Assembly (NCBI GenBank): GCA_014281115.1
Contig: JACONQ010000001.1
Location: 3,472,001-3,536,000, forward strand
DNA: 64,000 bases
Direction: 5' to 3'
Source of the DNA: Laburnicola sp. R22_1
Taxonomy: Eukaryota; Ascomycota; Dothideomycetes; Pleosporales; Didymosphaeriaceae
This document shows positions 46,571-57,339 of the stretch, in pieces. Each line of letters begins with the position of its first letter. Position 1 is the stretch's first letter. The notes under the pieces were generated by a model. It saw only the letters and a list, made by a program, of their open reading frames with translations. It searched no databases and was not told where the DNA came from. The translations under genes and the position numbers were made by a program.

Positions 46571-46801
46571 TCAAAAGAGAATATCGTTCGTTCCAGCGTA
46601 TCTTCGTAACCATGCCTCCATACGATTCATATCGTCCACGTCCTGCGTAGACGCATCATGATCTCCATCAAGGACTTGCAATCCCCGTTTGCGTAGTTGT
46701 GCCACAATGTCCAGGCAGCTAAAGATTATTAACCCATCAAAAATGTCGTCGAAAGTGTGAAAAGATGGTCCCGACGTTGTTTGTGCAACATTAAGCCATG
46801 A
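46571..46801 (-). other. Coding-like segment, probable lost or alternative C-terminus of the PAS protein
   Basis: The minus strand from 46801 reads SWLNVAQTTSGPSFHTFDDI, followed by FDGLIIFSCLDIVAQLRKRG and ending RRYAGTNDILF-stop. The composition and predicted helices look like real protein rather than chance. It sits 70 bp beyond the stop of the PAS gene, on the same strand. A TAA at 46804-46802 separates it from a frame that continues NSKNHG from the PAS gene side. It may be a spliced last exon whose acceptor I cannot place, or a tail lost through a C-to-T stop (CAA to TAA). Confidence 0.45.
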
Positions 46802-46871
46802 TTATCCGTGGTTCTTGCTGTTGGAGAAAACTGCAGCCCAAGGACACGTTAGGCGGCTGTAGGCTCCATTC

Positions 46872-48458
46872 TCACCTAAGACCCGGATCGCCAAATCCAT
46901 ACGGATCGTTGCTCGAAGAGCCTCCGGAGCCTGATGCATAGCCAGAAGGTGCTGCAGATTGTTTTTCCCTCTGGTCTGAAGTTGGTGCCCAGATCGGAAA
47001 GCCGTCTGGAGGTTGGCCCTCGCCAATTGGTTTGGCCCGAAGGTACGCGTACTCTGCAAGACTCCCGTTGATACCAACCAGAGCCCACGCAAAAACGGCA
47101 ACGTCCCGAATAGCTTGCATGAAATTGTTTTCCACTGCTGATGGAGGGCCGGCTTGCGCCATAGCAGGGTGCCGTGCGCCAAGAGGATAAGGTGGTACCT
47201 GTGGCAGAGCTGGAAGAAACATCGGCTGAGATGCCCAGGGAGCAGCAAAGACGCCGTTGTTTCCAGCAGGCTGGGCAAGTGGCGTGGGCTGCGTCGGGCG
47301 GGCGCGGCGAAGGCACACTACTAACCCGTCCGACGTGCAAGATATAACAGCCTCGAGCTCAATAGGCTCATCGCGCGCCTCCGAGTACGGTGAACCGGCT
47401 GGTAGAGAAGAACGAGCTGAGCGAGCATCGGAAGAAGCATTAGACCGATCCGCACTATTTCCTGAGTCTTCGCCTGAATTGGAGAGTCCAGAGGATCCGT
47501 ATGAGCGGGGGTTTGAAGACTCTCCATGCAATGCGGAAGGCACGCCCCCTGCCGTTCCATCTTCAGATTCGTCTTCAGAGGAGGTGATGTCTGTCATGAT
47601 ATCCTCTTCGCTTTCGGAGGAGGTGATGTCTGTCATGATATTCTCTTCGCTTTCGGAGGTCATAGCTTCAACTGGATCATCTTGGCGAGGGTCGCGGAAG
47701 AAGAAGTGCATGTAAGCGATGGAGTCGTTACCTTTGGCCGACTCAAGACACTTGACGGCGTCGTTCAAGCAGTTATGGTCAATACAGAAGTAGAAGCTGC
47801 GCCCTATCATGTCATCACTCGGGATGCCAATGATTTGCTCGATACCACTTGTGGCGTACATGACGGTCAGCGTGCGAGTGAAGCGATTGAGGAAAAGAGC
47901 AGCTCGCGGCTCGTGTGTTTGCTCCTCTGAACCAAGAGTGAACTTGCTGGATAAGTGAGACAACATGTGGTAACGTGGGTCCTTGGGAGAGGAGGAGAAC
48001 AGCTTTCGGACAATAGGGGCTTCTACCGCGCGCTCTGTGCTGTATTAGAGAATGTACAGAGCACAACACCGAGGATGCTTACTCTGGCTGTTCGTGCCAT
48101 TACGATAGATGGAGGTGCAGCATACCATGACATCGTAGACAACAGAGAAGCAGCACTCGCATCCAACCCAATCACCTTGGCGATTTTTGATGCGGCAGTA
48201 GGACAAGACGGCAGCCTTGTCGAGCCTCACGCCGCGATTGTGGAGTTTTTTGGCCACGGGAACCTCATCGGGATGAAAGAAGTCCCAGCTTGATTTGTTG
48301 ACGACTTCATTCGGTGTGTGACCGAGAATGTCCACAATGGAGTCTGAAGAATATAGGATGAGGGCATCCTCAGAGAGATCTGTCTGTGTGAGTCGATACC
48401 CGGGACGCCGTTTTGGCGGGGCTGGCCTACCATGAATGGTGATGAATGTAGTATCCAT
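46872..48458 (-). CDS. PAS-domain protein of unknown function
   Basis: Two minus-strand exons (48458-48083 and 48034-46872), 512 residues. The N-terminal half contains a PAS-like sensor: ALILYSSDSIVDILGHTPNE, DFFHPDEVPVA and RNGTNSQ-KRAVEAPIVRKLF across the intron. A second PAS-like unit follows (VMYATSGIEQIIGIPSDDMIG, FCIDHNCLNDAVKCLE). Two PAS units suggest a signalling or light/redox sensor, but no flavin Cys motif, kinase or DNA-binding domain is visible. The middle is acidic and Ser-rich, with a duplicated 13-residue unit (SESEENIMTDITS/SESEEDIMTDITS). The C-terminus is low-complexity. The gene is divergent from EED with about 1 kb between starts. The true 3' end may extend further. Confidence 0.78.
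47581..47658. repeat. 39-bp tandem duplication inside the PAS gene
   Basis: Two nearly identical 39-base copies, each with GAGGTGATGTCTGTCATGAT and CTCTTCGCTTTCGGAG, encode the repeated 13-residue acidic unit. They preserve the reading frame. Confidence 0.85.
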
Positions 48459-49451
48459 GTTTACAATTTTGGCAGGACGTGAGTTGATATCACACCTCGC
48501 CTGCCGTGGCCAGAATGTGCTGAATCTAATAATTCGAGCTGGACCGGCGGTGAGGGTAGGTCTGTTGAAGATGGCTCGGTCAAGAGACGGTTGGCATAGA
48601 AGTAAGGTGATGTTCCACGGGCGATGTTGGAGGCGTCCTTGTCAGGTCTCAACAGAGTTCAGACGGACGGTGGCGTTCAAATGCGAGTGGTCGGGGGCAG
48701 GGGGCTCCGTGGCTGCTGCAGTGGCTGCTGTTGACCGGACGGAGCCAGCTTGCAAGTCTGGCTGGCGACTGTGCGATGAATGAGAGCACTCACGGCCCTG
48801 AGCAGAGGCAGAGCCAGGATTGGGTGGCATCCGCAGCCGACTTCCTGTCCCAGGCCAGATGCGTACAAAGCAGGCCGCTAGCTCGGCTGCACACGTCACG
48901 TGCCTGGACTTGGCGGGGGATGCGCAACCTTGTCATTCACACTGCGCGGAGCCGGCAAGCACCGTGCCACCCACACACTGGCACGGGGGGCACCTGTATG
49001 TGAGCTGTATGTGCACACGGCGCTGCTGACACGAGGTCTGGCCGCGGTGTGCGACCACTGCCCGTCACACACAGGCGGGCCTCGACCGAAGCGACCACGG
49101 AGAGTCCCTAGCTCGGACTCGTCACCACCTCGCAGCTGTCACTGCAGACAGAATTTGCGCCTTCTCACCACCCTCGTCGACCATCTCCTTTGCACTAGCG
49201 TGCAACCACGCATGGCCAAGACATATCTTTCATACTCTCACGACCGCCACAACTGAACACGACATCATTATAAAATCCAGAAGCAGCCTGTGGCTGTATA
49301 TACCAAGGAAATCTGGGATCACCATGGCTCTCCAATAACCACCACCAACCATCAACCATCTCCAATCCCTGGCGCCGGGGAGCTGGCACCGCATCCGGCA
49401 TCAGCACCCTGCATCTGGCTTACTTACCCAGCTTTCTTACCCAAGTGCAGC
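48459..49451. other. Divergent intergenic region of the PAS and EED genes
   Basis: About 1 kb, GC-rich, with no recognisable gene. The EED frame is open upstream to about 49290, so its 5' limit is uncertain. Confidence 0.55.
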
Positions 49452-51179
49452 ATGGAATCCCACAACGAACTGCCCTCACTACGGGGAACAATCAGGCCCG
49501 AACTTCCCGTGTCAAGTCCCGAAGGTCGGTCACGGTCCCTCACTTGCATGCCAGCCTGCTGACGCATAGTAGTCGATTGGTTCGACGTCAAGTTCTATCC
49601 CTACACACAACCCGGCGAGGATGCCGTCTTCGCCGTTGTGGGAGGCCCTTATGCGAGTATCCCGTGCCTCCAAATGTGCACATGCTGACGGGCATAGACC
49701 CTCATATGCCGATGTGTTCCGAAACAAGACTCAACAATCGAGATTCTCGGAACTTTCAAAGACCCGGATGACAATCTACTATTGAATAGCGTAGCGTGGT
49801 CCCAAGCAGAGAATGGTGATCCTCTCGTTTGCGTCTCGGGGAATGGATCCAAGATCAAAGTCCTCAATGTCGCTAAAGACGGCGAGTTGGTGGCTGTAAG
49901 TTCCTCCACAACAAAGACAGAATCACCGCTAAAAAAACGGTAGACACTTGTTGGCCATGGAGATGTAAAATACCAGCCATCTTCACAGCTTACTTCGTAA
50001 TATCTGACTGACCGTCTTAAGATTATCAATGACCTCGCAATATCTCCACTTGATCCAACAATTCTCGCCTCAGCTTCCAAGGATCACACTGTCAGAATAT
50101 GGAGCTTAGACCCGACCCACGCGCGATCTCCTTCAGCAGCGATTATGTTTGGCCAGGCTCACACGGACCAGCTACTCTCCATAGTAGGCTCCTATGGTTA
50201 GACGATATCTTACACATACTTACATTTACAGGCCTACCATCGCAAAGGTGGCTATATCCTCTCCGCAGGCATGGACACACGCGTCAATCTGGTTTGTATA
50301 TCAACCCTGGCCCTCTATAGATGCTAAAGAAAATAGTGGAAGGTACCGGACAAACTAAAAGAACGCATGGGAACCGACACGCCCGCAAGAGTGCACTATG
50401 CCCATTTTTCAACCTCAGAAATCCACACCGACTACGTCGACTGCGTCCGTTTCTACAACGACATTATCCTGTCCGGTGCTTCCCGCGAGAACACCATCCA
50501 AATGTGGCGAATCGACGGGTTCGACCCCGACCGTCCCCCGCCAGCATTAGCCCCAGTTCCTCTATCTCAGACGTCAACCAGCACGAGCCACGTCACCGTC
50601 GCAACCTCTTCCCTATCCGGCACCCGCTCAGCATGGGGCGGCCGCTTCCAACGCCTCCTGCAATTCGACTTCCCCGACCACGACATCTTCTACATGCGAT
50701 TCCAAGTTTTCCACCAAATGGGCAAGCATCCCCTCCTCATAGCCGGCACCATGAAGAGCAAAATCCTCATATGGGACCTCCAGCGCCTCGAGACCGCCGG
50801 CTCAGGCACCGAGCCCTCCACCCCACCTCAAAACGCACCACCCACTCAAGCCCCCAAAAGCCGCCTCGCCCATTCCGTCCGCGAAGAAAGCTCCACCTCC
50901 ACATCTGCGCCGTCTGAACACGCCAAAGCCGCTAAGTCGGGCAGAGCACCAGCCGCCCGGTACCAATACATTGGCGATCCTTTCCGCGCTATCAAGGCGC
51001 ATGAGGAGATTATCGTCCCGGATAAGCTGCCGGGAAATAGGTTTTTCAACTTCTGGCAGTTTGATTTTAGTAAGGATGGGAGGTGGTGTGTCGGTGGGGG
51101 GAGTCGGGGTATGATTAGTGTTTTGTGCAGGTGGGCGGAGGGGGTTCCGTCGTCTGAGACGGGGCTGGGGGCGTCATGA
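49452..51179 (+). CDS. EED: Polycomb PRC2 subunit EED (WD40 repeats)
   Basis: WD40 beta-propeller subunit of the Polycomb repressive complex 2, which deposits H3K27 methylation and silences facultative heterochromatin. Seven exons: 49452-49524, 49570-49637, 49698-49895, 49944-49964, 50022-50183, 50232-50291 and 50337-51179, 474 residues. Joined exons read WFDVKFYPYTQPGED, TLICRCVPKQDSTIEIL, VAWSQAENGDPLVCVSG, TLVGHGD, IINDLAISPLDPTILASASK, DHTVRIWSLDP and AYHRKGGYILSAGMDTRVNL, then DYVDCVRFYNDIILSGASREN, split as DYVDCVRFYND and IILSGASREN. Exon 4 is a microexon of 21 bases. The donor of intron 2 (GTGGGA) is weak and the join there may be off by a few codons. The N-terminus is uncertain. A genome with EED should also carry EZH2 and SUZ12 elsewhere. 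Confidence 0.88.
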
Positions 51180-52447
51180 GTAGTGCGGAGGAGGGGGAGG
51201 AGGAGGGTGGCTGGTAAGGGGTAGGTTGGCTTGCTGTTGGTGCGGGTTGAGGATGGGCTGCTTTGATAAAGTAGTCTACCTACCCACTTGGTGGTCTCCC
51301 TTCTGCCCTCTTTATAAGCGCCGTACGTTAGAGTTGGAAGGCGAAACAGGAACAGCAACTAAGTGTACACCCGGTAGTATAGACTGATACCCCTCCTCCA
51401 TAAACATGCGTGTGCAAAAGAAACGCATACATGTTCACATAGAGAGAGCAGTCATGGCGGCACTGCCAAAGAAGCGCATGCAACGAACTAATTGATTTTG
51501 TCTCCTTGTACTTTTAAGTTCACGGTACGCATAGAACGGATACAGCGCGTGTGAGTACCGCCCACGACGGATGATTCTCGTCCCGAAAAATAGTGAGTGT
51601 GGGTTCTCGCCCATTCATCATCAATCCCCCATCAGCCCCATATCCCCTCACTTCCCCAACCTCATCAACCATCCCTCTCATAAACATACAATTCCACCCC
51701 CTCATCCACCCTACTGCGCCTTAACCGGCACAATCTCCCCCTCCTCACTGCGCCCCTCCCCACTACTAAAGGGTGCTGCTCTTCGTTCCGTTTTCATAAA
51801 GGGAAGATTTGGTTTGAAAAGGAAGGCATAGTCGTATGAGCCTACGAACCCTGTAAGTACTTTTATACATCTCGCGTACGGATAGAGGCTTTATCGTGCG
51901 AATCGCGATTACGAAGACAGTGTTCTACTGTGGATCGGCTTTTCCGCGCAAAACAAGAACAAAGCAAGCCATACGCGCAGAGTCAACTCCATCTGCTGGA
52001 GGCGGCCGACAGCTATTAAGCGGAGTACCCACCTGGGAGTCCATGACTCTGTAGAATGTTCCGGATCCCAGGTGCGTCATGCCAGCGAACATCAGCTGAA
52101 GGCGATGCAGACGTCGGAAGACTTTCCAGATGACGTATACTGACAGCTGCGAGAACTGTTCGCGCATACGAACTGGCATCTGCTTGCGTAAAACCACTGT
52201 GGTATCGGGTGATAGGGCTGATGTTCACAACTGCTAAGAGCCTAGACTAGCCCGAACGGGTTTCAGGTGCGAATACCTACGGACCATGATGCTGCAAAAG
52301 TTAAATTACGACAGATGGTCGTATACTCGGCATGACGCGTGAAATATCCATTGGGTCGGACGGTGCGCCGCGAACACTGTCGTTGATATCTACGCAATCG
52401 CCCGCCGATAAGGTCTGGCTCTGCTCCAGTTGTTCGGTAAAGCGGTA
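51180..52447. other. Intergenic region left of the pogo element
   Basis: No gene supported. It is downstream of EED and contains the left flank of the transposon. The frame at 51571-51831 is Pro/Ser/His-rich low complexity. Confidence 0.55.
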
Positions 52448-54567
52448 CCGTAGCTTGGCAGCCCGTGCAACACGTCAGCTCATGCAACACCCCGCAATGC
52501 AGCGCACCAACTTTGACGCGCCGCATCTCTACCAATATGGATCCAATTGAGGCTGCGATAGCAGCTATCGAATCGCGGGAACCAGGAGAAAACTTTTCAT
52601 ACAGACAAGTTGCCAGAGATCATGGTGTTGTTGTTTCTACACTAACGCGCCGGCATCAACGCGTCACACAGACGCGTGCAGATGGGATAGAAAAACAACG
52701 CAATCTTAACAGCTATTAAGAGGCAGAGCTTCTACGATATATCAAACACCTTACTGAACGTGGCCTTCCTCCTACACGGCAGATGATACAAAGCTTTGCT
52801 TCTACTATTGCTTAAAAGGAGGTCTCTTTATCGTGGGTTGATCGCTTTGTGCGGCGCCACGCTGAATCCTTGATATCACGATGGACAACTGGCATCGATA
52901 GGGATCGCCACAAAGCTGATTCTCCTGCTAAATATAAGCTCTACTTTAAGCTTCTGCAGCATAAGAATGAGCAGTACTCAATTGAGGCCCAGAATACCTA
53001 CAATATGGACGAGAAAGGCTTCCTACTTGGCATCACCTCCCGCTCAAAGAGGATCTTCGATAGGCCTCTATATCAGAGCAAGGCTGTAAGGCAAGCTATC
53101 CAGGATGGCAGCCGTGCGTGGATATCGCTCATCGCCTGTATCTGCGCCGATGGTTCTGCCCTAGACCCAGCTCTTATCTATCAGGCTGCCTCTACGAATA
53201 TACAATCAAGCTGGGTTGAGGATATCAATCCTCAGCGCCATCAGGCCTTTATCACAGTATCAGATTCTGGCTGGTCAAACAATCAGATCGGCCTTGCATG
53301 GCTGCAGCAGGTGTTCAATCGCCTCACAAAGGCCAAAGCTGGGCGATCATATCGACTATTGATCATAGATGGCCATGGATCCCATATCACTATGGAGTTT
53401 ATCGACTTCTGTGATCGCAATAGGATCCTGCTAGCTATCTATCCGCCTCATTCAACGCATACGCTGCAGCCTCTCGATGTCTGCGTCTTCAAGCCTCTAT
53501 CAACAGCATATTCAAATCAGATATCAGCCTTCATGAACAACAGCCAGGGGCTCAGCTCAATCGCTAAGAGAGACTTCTTCACATTGTTCTGGGATGCCTG
53601 GATTAATACTATGAGGCCGCCATTGATACTCCGCGCCTTTGAGGCTACTGGTATCTCTCCACTGAATCCAGCGACTATCCTCAAGAGATTTGATCAGGGA
53701 TCGGATCAGGCTGAGCCACCTGAGCAGCAATCACGAGAGAGCTCTACCTCAGTACTTAGTGCTTCAGATTGGAGAAAGATTGATCAGCTGCTGAAGGCTC
53801 ATGCGAATATAGGGGATAGTGATGGGGCCAAGAAGCTGAGTCGAACTGTACACCATATCTCTATACGAGCTCAGCTCGCAGAGCATGAAAACAAAGGCCT
53901 ACGAGAGGCTCTAGCAACTCAAAAGAAGCGCTCAAAGCGAGGCAGGCCTCTGCCTTTTGATCAGCCAGATGAGTATCATGGTGGAGCTGTTTTCTGGTCA
54001 CCTCATAGCGTACAGCGGGCGCGCGATCGTCAACACCAGAAAGATATTGAGGAGCAGCAATTACAGCTTCAAAAAAGGGAGCGAGCAGAGGCTCGTCAGG
54101 CTAGCCAGTAGCTCAAGAAAAGGCTTCTCCAGGAGAGGCGCGTTGCGCGGGCAGCAGCCAGAGAGGCGCGGGCAAAGGAGAGAGCTGATCAGGCTGCTGA
54201 GCGACGCCTCCAGCAGCAGGCTCGCAAGACCCAACAACGACTCCAGAAACGTCTTAAAATTGCTAAAAAAGGAAGTCAGAGAGCCCTTCAGGCTACTCCT
54301 ACAGTTACAAAGAGACAGAGCTCTACGCCAGCACCTGTAGGCGTTGACGAAGCTGCATCAGCTGCGTCGACTCCGTTGACGCGCAGAGGCCGAATCATCC
54401 GAACACCAATCAGATATCGATAATCTAAGTAGCTAGCAGTTATCTATAGGCCTACAAGAGCTCAAATCTAGAAAATCTCGTGATAATATTGTTTGTGGGC
54501 GTCTCTATAGCCTCATGCTGCTGGCCGAGCGATCATGTTGGGTGTTGCACGGGCTGCCAAGCTACGG
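52448..54567 (+). mobile_element. pogo/Fot1-type DNA transposon, 2.1 kb
   Basis: Perfect terminal inverted repeats of 26 bp begin CCGTAGCTTGGCAGCCCGTG and are flanked by TA on both sides (52446-52447 and 54568-54569), the target duplication of Tc1/mariner-pogo elements. Between them lies one long transposase frame carrying three stop codons. The repeats being perfect and the frame otherwise intact point to a fairly recent insertion. Confidence 0.93.
52537..54423 (+). pseudogene. pogo/Fot1 transposase with three in-frame stops
   Basis: One frame of 629 codons from MDPIEAAIAAIESREPG to RGRIIRTPIRYR, broken at 52717 (TAA), 52813 (TAA) and 54109 (TAG). Each stop could arise from a Gln codon by a single C-to-T change (CAA or CAG). 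The N-terminus has a helix-turn-helix of the psq type (FSYRQVARDHGVVVSTLTRR) and a CENPB-like segment (WVDRFVRRH). The DDE catalytic core shows NMDEKG, LIIDGHGSH and PPHSTHTLQPLDVCVFKPL, with all three acidic residues. The C-terminus is a long basic and Gln-rich coiled stretch. C-to-T stops fit repeat-induced point mutation of low intensity. The copy is probably inactive but could be mobilised by a functional relative. Confidence 0.92.
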
Positions 54568-55376
54568 TAGCGTTCGAACAGGCTGCAGGACGCCAATAAT
54601 CACCATGCAAGACAGATGTCCTGATATCCACAGCGCCTTCGATAGCATCATGGCCTGGGTTCGGGCGTAGACGGAATGGCAAAATGTTGACAGGTGAGGG
54701 GCGACTCGCCGATGGTCCGAGGCACAGCGACTTGGCTTCACTGAACTGCGGCACGTTGAACAAGGTACTTTCACATTGCTGAACCGCGGCACGTTGAACT
54801 AGGTACTTTCACTTTGCTACAAGTTGAGGACGAGCGCTGTCTCCGCGATGATGAAAATAGGAGCTGGCCTCGCCACCCGTCGAAGCTTCTCGGCGCAGCA
54901 GAGGGGTACGGTAGGAAAAGAGGGGTCCCGTTCCCAAATTCTTTCACACACACCCCGTTGCTCACGGCCGACGCTGAAGCAGCGAATGGCGACAAGGCGC
55001 TAGGCTGATGTTGAGACTGATGTTGACGAAAGTGACGAGCGTTGGGTGGTCTCGAAACGCGTCGATGCAAGGTCCCCGGCCCTTCGGAACTTCGCTTGCC
55101 CAGCCTAGGATGCACACCCTGGCCGCGGCTCCATGTGAGTGCCACCGCCTGTAATATATTACTCTTCCTCCTTCTCTTTCTTTTCCTCCTTACGTCCTCA
55201 ACCCTCTTTCCCCCGGCCCTGAGTCTCGTTTGCTCGAGCCTGTCGTGACTTGCCTATCGTCATCGGCTGCGTGGACATTGAAAGGCGACGGGCGCGTCTC
55301 TCGTACATCAGCCCTATCCGCCCGCCTGCCTAAATTCTTTCGCTCTTCCTCCCACACACCACCCCCAACCCCAACC
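54568..55376. other. Intergenic region and promoter of the desaturase gene
   Basis: Contains the right flank of the transposon, a 38-bp tandem duplication (54741-54816) and, at about 55150-55200, a pyrimidine-rich stretch of the kind found just upstream of transcription starts in strongly expressed fungal genes. No open frame is supported. Confidence 0.6.
54741..54816. repeat. 38-bp tandem duplication upstream of the desaturase
   Basis: Copies 54741-54778 and 54779-54816 begin CTGAACTGCGGCACGTTGAA and CTGAACCGCGGCACGTTGAA and differ at three positions. They lie about 600 bp upstream of the desaturase start. Confidence 0.88.
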
Positions 55377-56871
55377 ATGCCTTCGCACCAGCCCGTCACC
55401 GGCGAGCTCGCCGTCGACCCTCAGTACGTCTCTCAGCCAACCCCAGTGGCGAGCACTGCGGAGCCGAACCGGAATCCGAATTATGACCCCAGGAAGCCGC
55501 ACATCACAGACTTGCCCATCACCAGGCAAAACTGGTACAAGCACGTCAATTGGCTCAACGTAAGCTCTCTCTGCTCACCCTTGCAGTTCGAAATCCCTAA
55601 CAGCTCCTCAGCTCTTCTTCATCATTGGCATCCCCATGATGGGATGCGTCGCCGCCTTCTGGACACCGCTTCGCTGGCAGACAGCCGTCTGGGCTGTGGT
55701 TTACTATTTCTGGACTGGTCTCGGCATCACGGCAGGATACCATCGTCTTTGGGCACACAAGTCATATAACGCTTCTCTCCCGCTGAGGATCTTCCTTGCT
55801 GCTGTTGGTGGTGGTGCCGTCGAGGGCTCCATCCGCTGGTGGAGCCGTGATCACCGCGCCCACCACCGCTACACCGACACCGACAAAGACCCCTACAGCG
55901 TCCGCAAGGGCCTCATGTACAGCCATCTCGGATGGATGGTCATGAAGCAGAACCCCAAGCGCATCGGCCGCACTGACATCACCGACCTCAACGAGGACCC
56001 GGTCGTCGTCTGGCAGCACCGCAACTATATCAAGGTCGTCTTCTTCATGGGCCTCATCTTTCCAACTCTCGTCGCTGGACTTGGCTGGGGTGACTGGATG
56101 GGTGGCTTCATCTACTCCGGTATCCTCCGCATCTTCTTCGTCCAGCAAGCCACCTTCTGTGTCAACTCGCTCGCCCACTGGCTCGGTGACCAGCCCTTCG
56201 ACGACCGCAACAGCCCCAGGGACCACGTCCTCACTGCGCTTGTTACTCTCGGCGAGGGCTACCATAACTTCCATCACGAGTTCCCCTCGGACTACCGCAA
56301 CGCCATCGAGTGGCATCAGTATGACCCCACCAAGTGGAGCATCTGGCTCTGGAGCAGGCTTGGCCTTGCCTCTTGTCTCAAGCAGTTCCGCTCCAACGAG
56401 ATTGAGAAGGGTCGTGTCCAGCAACTCCAGAAGAAGCTCGACCAGAAGCGCTCCAAACTCGACTGGGGTGTTCCTTTGGAACAGCTACCTGTTATCGAAT
56501 GGGATGACTATGTTGAGCAGGTCCAGAACGGCCGTGGCCTCGTCGCTGTTGCCGGTATTGTCCACGATGTGACTGACTTCATCGCCGAGCACCCGGGCGG
56601 CAAAGCGCTCATTCGCAGTGGGCTCGGCAAAGACGCTACGGCCATGTTCAACGGTGGTGTCTACCTACACTCCAACGCTGCGCACAACCTGCTGTCTACC
56701 ATGAGGGTAGGTGTCATCCGTGGCGGCTGCGAGGTCGAGATCTGGAAGCGCGCCCAGAAGGAGAACAAGGATGTACAGGTTCCCAAGGACGAATTTGGCA
56801 ACCCGATCATCCGGGCGGGCAACCAGGCCACAAAGGTTCATCAGCCCATGGTCAGCGCGAGCGCGGCGTGA
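55377..56871 (+). CDS. ole1: Delta-9 (stearoyl-CoA) desaturase with cytochrome b5 domain
   Basis: Endoplasmic-reticulum enzyme that inserts the first double bond into palmitoyl- and stearoyl-CoA. Two exons (55377-55559 and 55612-56871), 480 residues. The three His boxes of the di-iron site are present: HRLWAH (about 105), HRAHHR (about 141) and HNFHHE (about 279), between hydrophobic segments that should make four membrane spans. The C-terminal cytochrome b5 domain has the haem motif HPGGK (about 387) and a second His in [11 protein letters not shown], so electrons are delivered in cis, as in yeast Ole1. The intron has a GTAAGC donor and a CCTAACAG branch/acceptor region. Regulation by a pyrimidine-rich core promoter is likely. 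Assignment is firm. Confidence 0.96.
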
Positions 56872-57339
56872 GCGTCTTTTCAGTTTGCTATCAATTTCTA
56901 TGAGCGACCGGCGTTCGGATACCTACACCAAAATGGCGTGGTAATATTTTCCTTTTTCGAGCGTTCGTTGGAAGCCAAACCTCATCACGATTGGATCGAG
57001 TACGATTGCAGTGTTTTGAACAGTGGCGTAATTGCCTAAAAGTTGGTTCTACTGACCTAGGCCTGCTTTATAGTATAGAATGTCACACATTCATGATTAC
57101 ACTAATTTGCTGCTTGTTCGAGAATATGATTCAAGTGAATATCTGAATGCCTGCAGTGTAATATACTAGTGATAATGTGAAGACGGTTATTACTCACCGT
57201 TCAAGGAAGCCGCGAGGTCGTGGTTGCCTTACCAACGTTTCGCGTAATTTGAAGCTTCGTGCCTCTGGCAACATAAACGTTACGATTCGTACATCCTGCT
57301 GCCAGCCATAACCAAACTTGGAGATCGACACATCCAGGC
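56872..57339. other. Intergenic region between desaturase and TDP1
   Basis: About 470 bp, AT-rich in 57060-57190, holding the desaturase 3' end and the TDP1 promoter. No gene seen. Confidence 0.6.

Noticed and set aside
55762..56572. Long opposite-strand and alternative frames across the desaturase (220 and 163 residues)
   Set aside because: Codon-bias shadows of the strongly expressed desaturase gene; the real frame has all His boxes.
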